From Fallopia convolvulus (Eukaryota > Streptophyta > Magnoliopsida > Caryophyllales > Polygonaceae), in assembly GCA_964016875.1 (NCBI GenBank), contig OZ024730.1, positions 31,101,295 to 31,165,294 of the forward strand: 64,000 bases of DNA, in the 5' to 3' direction. Made by a program: the position numbers and the translations under genes. Each line of letters opens with the position of its first letter. The stretch's first letter is position 1. Shown one piece after another: positions 47,397 to 58,798 of this stretch. A model generated the notes under the pieces. The model did not search any database and had not been told where the DNA came from. It worked only from the letters and a program-made list of their open reading frames with translations.

Positions 47397-48165
47397 GGGG
47401 TGTCAATCGGGCGGGTCGGGTCGGGTTTGGGTCGGGTCCATTCGGTTTCGGGTAAGTTCGGATTCGGGTCAAATTCGGATATTTTGAAAATCGGGTCAAA
47501 TTGGGTTGGATCATTTCGGGTTGGGTCACCCAATTAATCGGGCAAAGTCAGGTTTCGGGTCAATTTCGGTCGGGTCATTCGGTTCTCGGTCCAACTTGAT
47601 TTCAGATAAGTCTGGTTTCGGGTTTAGTTAGATTCAAATTTTGTCGGATTTCGGGTGATTTGGGTTTCGGGTTTTTCGAATTTTGGGTGAATTGGATTTC
47701 GACTTTGACCGAATTTCTGGTATATCTGATTTCCTGTAAGCGGATTTTGATTAAGACCATATATCGAATGATGGTTTTTCGTTGTTTAACTACTCTAGGG
47801 TCTAAATATTTAATGTAACATTTAAATTAAAAACATAATTATACTAAATATTCACTATCTTTTATATTTTAAAACATAATGAAATTTTCAGATGCTTTCG
47901 GGTCGGGTAACTTCGGATTTTCGGATGGTTTCGGGTCGGGTAACTTCGGATTTTCGGATGACTTTGGGTCGGGTAGCATCGGATATTGGGTTGCATCAAG
48001 CTTAGTCCATTCGGGTATAATCGGTTTTGGGTTAATCTCGAGTTCGGGTCAAATCTATTCGGGTCAAACATGTCTCGGGTATAAAACTTTTTATCTTTTT
48101 CTCGGGTCGGGTCGGGTTCGGAGTCGGGCGGGTTTCTCGGGTCGGGTCAAATTTTGACAGCCCTA
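47397..48165. mobile_element. Non-autonomous hAT element in Chr-1 protease
   Basis: 769 bp with termini TAGGGGTGTCAA and (reverse strand) TAGGGCTGTCAA, one mismatch in 12, and a perfect 8-bp target duplication CTGATGAG (47389-47396 and 48166-48173). Both arms are dense in TCGGGT words; the centre is AT-rich. No transposase. Same type as 16491-17136. Confidence 0.92.
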
Positions 48166-48173
48166 CTGATGAG

Positions 48174-49979
48174 TAAGAAGGTTAGGACCATCTGAATCAT
48201 TAATGCCATTTAGACCATAACTAGTAGCCCTAGGTTGGGTTTTTAATTGCAAGTGATCAACTACCTTGACATTAATAATGTTACAGCAGCTACCACTATC
48301 AATTATCATGCATAACACTTGATTCTTTACTGTACACCTAGTATGAAAAATATTTTCCCTTTGATCTAGCCTAGGTGTTTCTTGTAAAGTAAGAGTAGGC
48401 ATGGTTAGCAAAGTTAGAGGCTGTTCGGTGCAATCTGGTTCAATGGCCTCCACGTCCTCCTCTTCTTGTCCATTGCTCTCCTCCTCCACTTGATTTGGAG
48501 GTATATCTTCATCACTCACATATCCTCCATTGGTGGTAGTAGCACTTGTTTCTGATTTGGACAATCCTTGGCATAATGACCTCTTCCTTGACATTTATAG
48601 CACACTAGATCTCGTGCTCTTGGCTGATTTGGAGGTGCATTAGTGGGACACCTTTGGCCTTGAAAACCTGTGGTTTTAGGTGAGCTAGAAGCTCCCTTTT
48701 GCTGCAAAGAAGGGTTAGAAGAATAAGAATCGGAATTAGCACTAGAATTAGGAACATACCTTTTTGGAGCATTCCAAGCTTCCTTCTTCTTCCTTTGTTG
48801 TTGCTCATAAAGTAGTTGGGCTGAATGTACTAAGGCATTGAGATCCTTGATTTGTTGAATCTCCAATGTATCTTTGATGCTTTGATTCATTCCAGCCATG
48901 AATTGGGTTCTTAGAGACCTTTGGGAATGATGAATTCCCGCTTTGAAGCTCAAATCCTCTAGCTCATTCAAGTACTCAGTTGGAGACTTGGTGCCTTGTT
49001 TGCATGTAACAACTTTCAACCTCATGTGCTCAGTATGCTCTTCAGGCACATATTTCTTCCTCATTACAAACTTCAGCTGGACCCAAGTTTCAATTGGTGC
49101 TAAGGCCTTTCTAATTCGATCCTCCTTCATTCTGAACCACCAATTTCTAGCGGTCCCAACAAGGTGGATAACAACAACAACAACTTTCTCCCATTCTTCA
49201 TATCCCATGTGATCTAGAATGAAGTTTGTAGCTTGTTCCCACTCTAGATACTTCTTCGGATTGAGCTCTCCATTGAATGGCTCTATTTTGATCTTAATAT
49301 CACGCTTACCAATCTGATTGATGTGTTGGTTCACGTTGTTGTTGTTGTTGTTGTTGTTCGGCCTTTGTACTCCATAAGCTGGTGGGATATATTCTACAAC
49401 CTCAGCTTGGTTATAGAAATCATCAAGGGGGGGATGCCATGGGCGCCTTTCTTCCCCGGGATAGCCATAAGTCACATCATCAAAAGGGTTGTTGTATTGT
49501 TGATATTGTTGATGAGTGGCTTGAGGATACCGGTTTGGTGGCTGATTATAGAATTGTTGATGAGTAACCGGTGGCGTTCTCGACCCGATGCCTCTTCCTC
49601 TACCTCGGCCTGTTGTGGGGGAGTAGTGAGCCGGGGGATCGTTATCTTTGTTGTAGCTAGCAAGAACATCATGTTCTTCATCATCTACTTGTTGCTTGCC
49701 TTAGTCACTACCCGAGGCCTGATTTGGGTCACTAGTAAGCTCTATTGCAGGGGAACTCTTCTGACTTGCTTGAGATGATTCAATCAACATTGCAAGTTGC
49801 TCCTCTAAACGCTTCATTTGTGGAGCCAATGCAGCCGTGGCCAACTCTATAGCTCGAGCCTGGCCATCTCGTACACTCTCACTAATGGACAACCTAATAA
49901 AATCGATTGCCTCCTTAGTAAGATTCAATTCAGTCGGGTTAGGCTCTAATGGGATCACCATCGATTCTGAAACAAGCAA
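48174..49979 (-). pseudogene. Chr-1 gag and protease start
   Basis: Minus strand. From MLVSESMVIPLEPNP with a coiled-coil-like stretch, a TAA near 49701, then a Gly-Arg and Gln/Asn-rich part including an Asn8 tract encoded by a (GTT)n run at 49337-49359. Capsid gag follows (IKIEPFNGELNPKKYLEWEQ, LVGTARNWWFRMKEDR, FVMRKKYVPEEHTEHMR), and a CCHC knuckle CYKCQGRGHYAKDC. After a frame change the acidic linker leads to the protease active site MIIDSGSCCNIINVKVVDHL. The hAT element interrupts at NLLTHQ. Confidence 0.85.
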
Positions 49980-51352
49980 GAAGGTAGAGAGAGTAGTGTG
50001 TTCTAAAGCAAATCACAACAAGCAATACCACACCTTGATCAAGCCAAAACTTGCCTCAAAGCAATCCAATCAACTTAATTCAGTTTTTGGGTTAAATTGA
50101 GGGAGTAAATGGGTAGATATAATGGAGGTATGGTATATTAATGAGAAATAAAGGAAATATGCAGTTCAAGCAAATGGCAAGTATGCAATAAGACAAGCAA
50201 TGCAAATAATCCCTTTATGAGCTTCTAAACACATGCAATCTCTCAATTGACTCTATGCAAATTAATAAAGCCAAATTTAAGCATGCAAGGACAGAAATAG
50301 GGTGTGATTAGTGACTTTTATTTTGTCACTCTTTTTCTTCAAAGAGATTTCTACTTAGCTATTTTTTTAAGCAAGCAGTTAGTAAGGTTGAAAGTGGCTT
50401 AAAACTAGCTGGGGTAGATCACTTTTCTCTTCTGATTTTTTTGACTTTATGCACAATCTACTCTTATGCTAGAATTGAGAAACAAGCAAAGCAATGCAAC
50501 AATTGAATGCAAGGGAAAACTTTTTATCTTTTCTGTTTTTTTAAACTAAGTGACTTTAAACTACCAATAAAACCAACTAGAAGCCAAATTAACAAAGAAA
50601 AAAGGGGGGAGGTTGAATTGATGGGATGCAATGACAAAAATTAGCAAATATTAATCAAGCAATATGAATCGAAATCAATCATGCAACATGAATAAATAAC
50701 TCATAAAACTGTAGGAGAACAATTGCTAATCTAAATTGCAACACAACTCAACCAATTCAGCCAATAAACATGCACAAATCCCTTAAAAATCTCCTAATTG
50801 GGTAATTGCTTGGAATGCAAGTAAACAAGGGAGATTAGGGTTTGTTTAGGTCTTAGTTGAATTAGGGTTTGAGGGTTAGGGTTCGGCTCTAGGGTTTGAG
50901 AGATTGGTAGGGTTCGATCCTAGGGTTAGGGTTTCGAATTAGGGTTTCGTGAATGGTAGGGTTCGACCTAGGGTTTGCGAGAATAGGGTTAGGGTTTCTC
51001 GCAACTAGGGTTAGGGTTTGGCTGGTGCGGTGGTGATCTAGGGTTTAGGGTAGGCCGAATGGGGTGGGGTGGGTGGCGTTAGTTTCGGGCAGTGGTGGGG
51101 AGTGGTGCGGCTCCAAAGAGCGACACCAGTTTGTGGTGTAGAGTGGTCTTGCGTGGTGGTGGGTTGGCGGAGATGTGGTGGTTGATGGTGAAAAATTCAA
51201 GCTTTGGTCTCAAAAATTCAATCTTTGTGTAAAGGTGGGATTTTTGGGATAAAAAACTGAATTAAATTAACCAGAAAGCAAATTAAGGAAAGAAACCATT
51301 GCTTGGCGAGACGCTGGAATATGATACCACTTGCTGGTCTCTGAGTACCACT
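49980..51352 (-). other. Chr-1 5' leader with telomere-like words
   Basis: No coding sequence. 50833-51052 holds a dozen or more TTAGGGTT/TAGGGTTT words on the plus strand (AACCCTA telo-box words on the sense strand), irregularly spaced with TTCG and GGTAGGGTTCGA. A possible primer-binding site TGGTACTCAGAG (minus, about 51340-51351) adjoins the LTR. Confidence 0.5.
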
Positions 51353-52001
51353 TGATACGTGATTGCCTTGGAATCCTCCTTGATAATCTCGTATATGACC
51401 CAACAAGTCCCGATCTTGCCTAGTAATCTCGATTCACTCCTGAAATTGCTAACAAATTATGTTGCTTGGAACACAAGTAACAATGAACTCGAAATGACGA
51501 AGTAACGAAACTGAATTGATAGGTTGAAGGAATCAAATTGATAGTTCAATTGGATTGGCTCTAACGCTAAATCCAATTGATTAACTAGTTTGATCTTCAA
51601 TAATCACAACTAGAACAATCTAATTGACTAAATCAACTAACCAATTTAACAAACACAAAGAGAAGAGATCGATTGATGAAAAGAGGATGCTCGGTTGATG
51701 ATGAATCTGTTCGAACTTGCAAGCATGAAATCACACGTGTATTTTGAGCCCAATGACTAGATAAACCTTTCTTAGGGTTTATCTAATCTCAAGCTGATTT
51801 TTATTAATGAAATGCAAGAGTATTTATAGTAGAATACAAAGCTATGACTTGAGGAGCAAGGAGAGGAGGTGGCCGGCCCTAGAGAGGGGATTTTGGTCTC
51901 CTTATCTTGCTTCCCAAGATATAATAAAATATCTAAAATAATATCTATCTAGACCCCCTTAAATTAAACAAATCAAGGCTGATTTATTTATTTAAGGAAA
52001 T
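51353..52001 (-). repeat. Chr-1 5' LTR, partial
   Basis: Inferred LTR upstream of the possible primer-binding site. Minus-strand TATA-like CTATAAATACTC lies at about 51819-51830. Its outer part is replaced by the Tek-1 LTR beginning at 52002, so its start cannot be fixed. Confidence 0.4.
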
Positions 52002-54843
52002 TGTAACACCCCCTTCCTACCCTGGAGGTATTACCGCCAGTAACCCGATTAAGACTAAACCGAAGCTACCCAAGGGTTTAAACTGACTGAACAAACTAAA
52101 ACAAGGTAAATAAAACCATTCAAAACCTAGCAAAATTAATTTAAAACTTTACCACGGAAAAGAGAATAAAAGGTCTTATACAAGCCTTAACTTAAAAAGA
52201 ATTAGTAAATAAATAGAACAACCTTCTATTTAAACAAAATCTTCATCCAGTCTTCATTAAGTTCTTATATCTGAAACTCAGCTTCACTTTGAAGTAGTTC
52301 AACCATGATATAGCCATTGGAAACCTTTCTTCAACTTCCGGAGCTTCAAACATCCGAATCCGCCTCTTGAATCAACTTCCAAGAAGAACCTGATGTGTCG
52401 TAAACCAACGGTGGACACCAGCCAACCAAATAAAAGAAAAGAAGATGGACGTGTTAGTTTAATGAAAGACTAGCAAGCAGAGAAACTAACTTGGTTCTTA
52501 TGGTTGTAACTAAACATATTGGCATCCAAAATCCGAATAGACTCGGATTATGATCCAACAGTTAGTAGTCTTATAGAGAATAAGAAGGAGACTCGCATAG
52601 TCAAGAGAGAGAACACCACCGCTTGTGGTTTCTTTTGAGAAGCTTAAACAATTGTTGGGAACTCATATTCATCACTTAACATTTTGAAAAGCCTCCATCG
52701 ACTATTCAGATTCACTTAATCAAAGTTTGATTAAGAATCATTCATAACCGGGAGCAAGAATGGCTTTCCGACTGGACGAACCATTCAGGTATATTAATGT
52801 GCCTAACGCACTTATCTTATATTACTTTCAAAACTTTTCACAACCAAGTTGGTGGCTTTTAATCGGCGCGAACTACCACCGAAATACTCTGGTATTGTAG
52901 AGATCCTCGGAGTATTTCATCCATGGTCATCTACCCTGTACCGAGATCGCAGGACTTAAGCTATCCTTGATCCCTCATTTTTTGCATATGGTGAGGTAGA
53001 GATCCCAGAGGCCTATTACCAGGTCATCTACACTACACTGTGCCGAACCTGCACTTAGCTAGAGTGCACATCAAACCCCTTGCCCAAGCACAAGGGAAGA
53101 GTCATGACTCACCATTAGGATTAGGCCCCTCCTAATGCAATATTGTTTTAAAGAGAGGATATGGAACCACGTTCCCCTCCCTGAAACTACCTTAATTCAA
53201 TAACAATGTCTCAGCGTGAGACATCATCCAAGGTCACCCATAACGGACCTAAATCCAGTTCTACCGCAAAACTGAATAAACAACATGGTCATTATTTCTA
53301 ACAATTATAACAAACTATCATATTTTATTAATCATACAAGTTGTTCCCAACGCAAATATTAAATGGGATCCAATTCCTCATTTAATAACAATAACGCAAG
53401 AGAGAATCGTCCACTTGCCTTATAAGGCATGCTCGACGTCCTTAGCAATTCCAACAGTAATCTTTATCATCCTTCTGACAAATATAACAAAAGGATTTTT
53501 CAACAACGAGCTCACAGAAACACTTCTTGGTTGTATACTCAAATCCGACAACTTCCTAATCGATAAACGATTTGATTTTCGAATATCGATATATAATAAA
53601 TCCTTAATTATCATGCTTCAAGGAGCCATCTTGGCGGAATTATAACTAATTATCCGTTTCACTTTTGAAATAATTTTCTAAATAAAAATTGTTCATTAGC
53701 AACAGTTCTTAAAGACTACCAAATCTCGGATCAAACGGATTAATAACAAATCCTGAGTAGTTATCCGAAGTCCTTTACCTGCCAATCAGTAACCAAAACT
53801 TGTCTTCGCTATAACGGAAGATCCGGACATCCGTTTCATGAGCGGTTTGAACCTGTGGGACCGTATCAACGTCAAGATTATAAAAACCATAAATTTAATT
53901 AGCAAAGCGGAACCGAAAGGCCCTTACGGTGGCTCCGTAACTAGCCCGCTAATTAATTTCGATCGTATATACCTTCACTCGAGCCCATGGCTCGTGTGGC
54001 TTGATCATCGCTCAATCCCTGAGCCCGAGGGTGGCTGGGCGTTACCTGACGGTGGTCCTCTTGGTGGGAGGTGGTCGGACAAGACAACGGTCGCCGGCGG
54101 CGTGGCGCGGCGAGGCAAGAAGCTTGCCGGCGGTGAGATGTCCTTCTCCCCGAGTCCGGCGTTCCGCCATGGTTCTCTAGGTGGTTCCTTCACTTTGCAG
54201 CAGCCCAAACATAGCAAGAAGAAGAGGTGGAAGGTGAGAGGTGGAGGAGGAGAGGAGAAGGTTGTCGGCGGTGGAGGTGGTTCGCCGAGTCCGACGTCGT
54301 ACTTCCTTTCTCTCGTTCCACTTTTCTTTTGAAATGAATTTGTAACTTTAGTATGGCAGAGAAGATAAGGTCAAGAAGAATTCTTATCTCCCAAATCCTT
54401 AGGTGTTAAGCAAGAAGGCGTCAATTGCAATTTTCCGTCCCGGAACGAGACTCGCGTTAAAGCGGTAAAATTATGTACCTCGGGTGGAAAAACTTACTAA
54501 ATACAAAACGTCTCATAAATTATGTAGACCAATAAAATCAATTTTCCATGATTTTATATTGCTACCTTCAATTTTTAAGACTTTCGTTTCGTATTTTAAA
54601 TCTTTTTCGGTACATATTTAAAAAGACAGCTTATCCAATAAATATTCTTTTTCCACCGAAAAATCCTAGAATTCACACCGATCCATAAAATCATTTCTTT
54701 GTGATTTTAGGATATCACCAACACTTTTCTAGGATTTAATCTCCAACAAAAATATTGGATTAAGCTTTAAAACGAACAAAGAGGTCAAAAGGATATCCGA
54801 GAAAAATTCAAAAAATATTCTCAAAAACCGCAGTTATTACATT
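52002..54843 (-). repeat. Tek-1 3' LTR (Tekay/Del-like)
   Basis: On the minus strand it runs TGTAATAACTGCGG to GGGGGTGTTACA, the usual ends of Tekay/Del LTRs, 2.8 kb. It is preceded by GGTTTCGAGGACGAAACC and a purine tract TTTTTAAGGGGG. An isolated GC-rich, CpG-rich block lies at 53985-54330. The plus-strand frame across it (53838-54332) is probably not a gene. Confidence 0.65.
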
Positions 54844-55365
54844 AGTACCCCCTTAAAAATGGTTTCGTCCTCGAAACCAAGGAGAACTCAGATCACAGGG
54901 AAGTATATCACAAGCACATACACGCAACCACTACAAACATATACAGAAGTTTGTAGTACCCCCTTAAAAACATATTGTTACTTCTGCACCAAGCACAATC
55001 AATCATTTCTTAGTTACCAAACTCCTTCTTTACAACGTTCACTGACTTTGGAAAATGACTTAGCATTTCCTGTCTATTCTCAAGTCGTTTCTTCACCTCC
55101 ATTTTAGGCCAAGGTAGCCTAACCAAAGGTTCTTTCCAGTATATCAAGAGATTCAACATAGCGAGCATTTACGTTGTCTCGCATTCCCCAGCAGAATATG
55201 CCTTTCAAGGAGGATACCAGAACAAAAATGTTGTTCTCTCGCCCTTGAGCAGTTAGCACCCTTGAACGTGTTAGTGCGTTATCAGCTATTGTTCTCTTGG
55301 CCAAGTCTGGCCCATGAAGAACCTTGTCAGTGTTGTCATTCCAACAAATTGACAACCAACACTTC
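54844..55365 (-). pseudogene. Tek-1 integrase C-terminus and 3' end
   Basis: Minus-strand residues WNDNTDKVLHGPDLAKRTIA, NALTRSRVLTAQGRE, VSSLKGIFCWGMRDNV and ARYVESLDILERTFG (55365-55119) match the GPY/F-type end of chromovirus integrases. A stop follows at 55119. The purine tract with GTACCCCCTTAAAAA (plus) occurs twice, at 54846-54860 and 54956-54970. The rest of the element was displaced by Ath-C. Confidence 0.75.
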
Positions 55366-56782
55366 TGATCGCTCATGAATGCGAGGGTCTAGAGATACAA
55401 TTTATAACCCGACCCCATTGTAGCACGTGGTGGGTGTCAAACGCTCGGGAAATCTACTCGATTGAGGTGCCCAAACACTAGAAAGCTGGAAAGGAGAACT
55501 TAAAACAAAGGAAAACAAAGAGAACAGTCGGGACCGACACAAGTGTCATGTCGGGCCCGATGTTGGCGACAAAGAGGGAAGTCGGGACCGACGTAGAGCA
55601 AGTCGGGCCCGATGTAGCTGGTTTTGTCGAACTCAAAGATTGAAAGTAGATCTTGGGCTTTTTGGTTCCTTCTCTAGTAGATTAAGGCTTTTCCACCCCA
55701 ATTCAAGCAATAAGTGATGATCGGAATAGGATCGAGGTGCTTTCGCCCTCGTTCCAACCACTTCTACACATCGATCATTGGGGAAATCCCCTTTGAAGCA
55801 AGGTCTTGAGATGGCCAAATGTTCACTTTCGTTACTTTGCCAATCACAAGCCTTGATTCCTTACTTTCATAAGGAATTGTAGCTCTATGTAGAGTGGGTT
55901 CCTAGATCAAGCACTCAAGGCTTATGGAATTGGGGTTTCTAGCCCAACCTAGCTAGAGTTTTCCCCCATAACCCAAGATCAAGGAGATCTACTCCATATG
56001 GCAAACAAAGAAAGCAAACAAATCACAAAGCAAAGCAATCAACATCATCAATCTCAAACCAAAGTCAAATTTCATTCACAAATCAAAAGCAATCCACAAA
56101 CTCCAACCCAAGGTTTCCAAATCCACAAAATCAAAACAAGGCAAAGCTAATCTATCAACCAAACCTATCAAATCTCCTAGAAATCTCCTCTCCTAGGCCG
56201 ATTCCCTCTCTTCTCCTTCTCCTCTCCTTCCTCCTTGCTCTCCAAGTATCCTCTTGAGAGTTTTTGAGAGTTGGTCCCCTCTAAGTGTGTGGGAACCTCC
56301 TCCAATTAGAAGATAAGAGAGCCTTTATAGATGAGGGGCAAAAGTGGTAGTTTACAATTTCGTGCCTTGGAGCCCAATCCAGCCAGCGACCGATTCGGCC
56401 CGACACGGAGCACCTCGGGCCCGACTTACAGGGCAAGTCGGTCCGAGGTCGAAAAATCATCTCGGGTCCAGCGTTGGTTCCAACTCGATCCGTACCTCGT
56501 TCCACCTTCTTCTTGTTGGCTTTTCTCTTGTTCTTCTTCATGGCTTGCTCCTCTCTTTCCCTCTTAAGCTCGGGCCTTGCTCTATGTTCCGATTCTCCTT
56601 CAAAACGATCCTTGATCCATGCCAAAACACCTACAAAACACATAAAACGCGCATAGTCTCCGAATCTCATAGAAATACGGGAACTAAGCTAAAAAGGAAC
56701 AAAACACTCAAGAAAAGGGGAAAAAGAAACATATTTACAAAGGAAATCATATATAAAAACACCACCAAATAAAGAGACATCA
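55366..56782 (-). repeat. Ath-C 3' LTR
   Basis: 1417 bp, closely matching the solo LTR at 44514-45917, with only scattered differences and small indels by eye. TATA-like CTATAAAGGCTCTC (minus) near 56317-56330. Palindromes at 55528, 55551, 55582, 55603, 56415 and 56438. Confidence 0.9.
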
Positions 56783-58798
56783 AAATACCCCATACTTAAA
56801 CTTGCTTGTCCTCAAGCAATAACAATGTAAGCAAGACCGAAACATAATCTTCAAGTAAAGCCTCGTATGAAAACACATTTAAGCACAAGTGATTGATATT
56901 CAAGCAAGATTACATCATCACACATGATTAAGTGTTCCAAGGAATAGAGTCAATGCAACTAAGCCTCACTTTAGGGATATGTGAATGTGTATCACTCATC
57001 ATGTGTATGGGTATAGCAATGAACACTCAAGCTCAAAAATCATGCAAGTAAGGACTTTACTATTGAAGCTAATATCACCAAATCCTCCACCTAGAGATGC
57101 CTAATACAAAGTACACAAAGAATTCGAATTTGGCTCAATGGAGGTCCTCAAAGAGGTTCCATTCGGTCGGGTTGTAATGGGGCTTTTGGTATTTCTCAAG
57201 GTGGGAATTATTTGGTCTTGTGGTGCTTACAATGGGGATTGAACAACCTAAACTCTCACCAACTTCACCAAAATTCCACAATCAATTTCACACTCATCCA
57301 AAAGACTTAACATTTTTCCTCTCAACCCAAAATTTCACTTAACATTCCACTTCATCTTTGCTCTTAGGCTTTTTGTTGGATTTTCCACACTTTCTAGACT
57401 AGACCGACTTTCTTATGACATCGGGCCCGATGTGGTGTGTAACTCGGTCGGACCCTTTTCCTTCACTTAAGCTCTTTACCTTCATTCCACTTTCCATTTC
57501 CAACATTTTCTTTCTTTCTTTCTTTCTTTTTTTTTTTCATTTTCTTTTTGCACAACAAAGATGCACTACCCACATGATTCATAACACCATTCTTTGCCCT
57601 TAAACCAAAGAGAATCTCAACTCTTCAAATACAATCCAAACCTCTCTTCTAAAGTCCAATCCCATAAGGGTCAAGTCATATAAGGCTAGGAATAATATTT
57701 TTGAGGAGTTTCAAACAAAGGCCTAGGCTAAAACGGGGCTACAAACAAAGGATTCACTTCATGGTAGGATATGGAACATTTATGTGACTAAAAGAACAAA
57801 GTTCAAAATCAATGTGACAATGCTAGGACAAATCTCATGACGGTCTTGGAAAATAGATAAACACCGCAATAGCAAGTTTTACTAAACATGCATGAGCTAA
57901 TCACACAAGAAACATGAGGGATATGCAAATATGAACAAGCATCCCTAAAATGGCCAAAAATCAATCTCACAAGGGTCACTCATACTTAGTTGCATAAGAA
58001 CTCATCCTAGAACTCACATTTTCAATAAAACAAGCAAGATATCATGATCACATCAAAAGCAACATCTTTTTAGAGGCTAAACCATCCAAAAATATGCAAA
58101 GGAATTTACATGCTCACATCATCATTAGCTTTCATTTGGTCATCTAAGATGGGAATTTCTAGTCCAAAACCTACAAAACACAAAATCTTTTTGTTGTTTT
58201 CAACACAATTTTTCAAATTTTTATGGATTTTTACAAAAATTTCTCTATACAAAACCAAAAACAAAGACTCATCAATTCAAAACCAAATCAATCATCCATG
58301 TCATTCCACAAACCAAGAAACAAACATCCCAAACACAAACTAGAAACCGAAAACCAAATATCCTCAAAATAACAAACACACACAAGCAAGTGAAATCATT
58401 AGCACACTTACCCCCACCCCATACTTAAAATTTTGATGTCCCCATCAAACAAGGAAAACAAAAACCTAAAATCAAGAGAGAAGAGTACAAAGAGCTCACA
58501 ATTTCTTTATTCTTCAATGGCATGTCTAGAATCACTCGAAGGGGTTGTCACGCCTATATCCTCTTTGGAGTCTCGCTTGCCGCTCCCCCTCGTACATTTG
58601 CTCTTAGTAGAAGTCTTGTGGTGATGGTTGGAGTTGAGGATCCGGGCGCGTCCATTGGTCCTCATGGGAAAGGAAGTTCCCGCTCATCCATGTGTTGAAG
58701 CTATCTTGGACCCGCCACCTTTGGTCCTCCACCTCTCTAAGCTCATCCACCTCTCGCCTAGTGTAGCCGAGGGCTCGGTTCATCTCTTCTTGGCTAGC
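56783..58798 (-). other. Ath-C 3' untranslated region
   Basis: Non-coding and collinear with 37391-39109 of Ath-B. Contains CTTT repeats (57510-57530), a palindrome pair at 57421/57444, and ends near CCCCATACTTAAAATTTTG at 58418. Confidence 0.7.

Larger units (their letters stand above)
45918..52001 (-). mobile_element. Chr-1: chromovirus-type Ty3/Gypsy, truncated
   Basis: Minus-strand order: partial 5' LTR (about 51353-52001), leader, gag, protease, RT; everything after the RT fingers/palm is missing because of the junction near 44505. It is cut by a hAT element (47397-48165) and the Ath-C solo LTR. Wording of the RT resembles Reina-type chromoviruses. Confidence 0.75.

Noticed and set aside
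50833..51052. True interstitial telomere
   Set aside because: Units are irregular and broken by other words, and the stretch lies in a retrotransposon leader.
53838..54332. 164-residue plus-strand frame as a gene
   Set aside because: Low-complexity Gly/Ser/Pro sequence inside the Tek-1 LTR, opposite to the element's sense strand.
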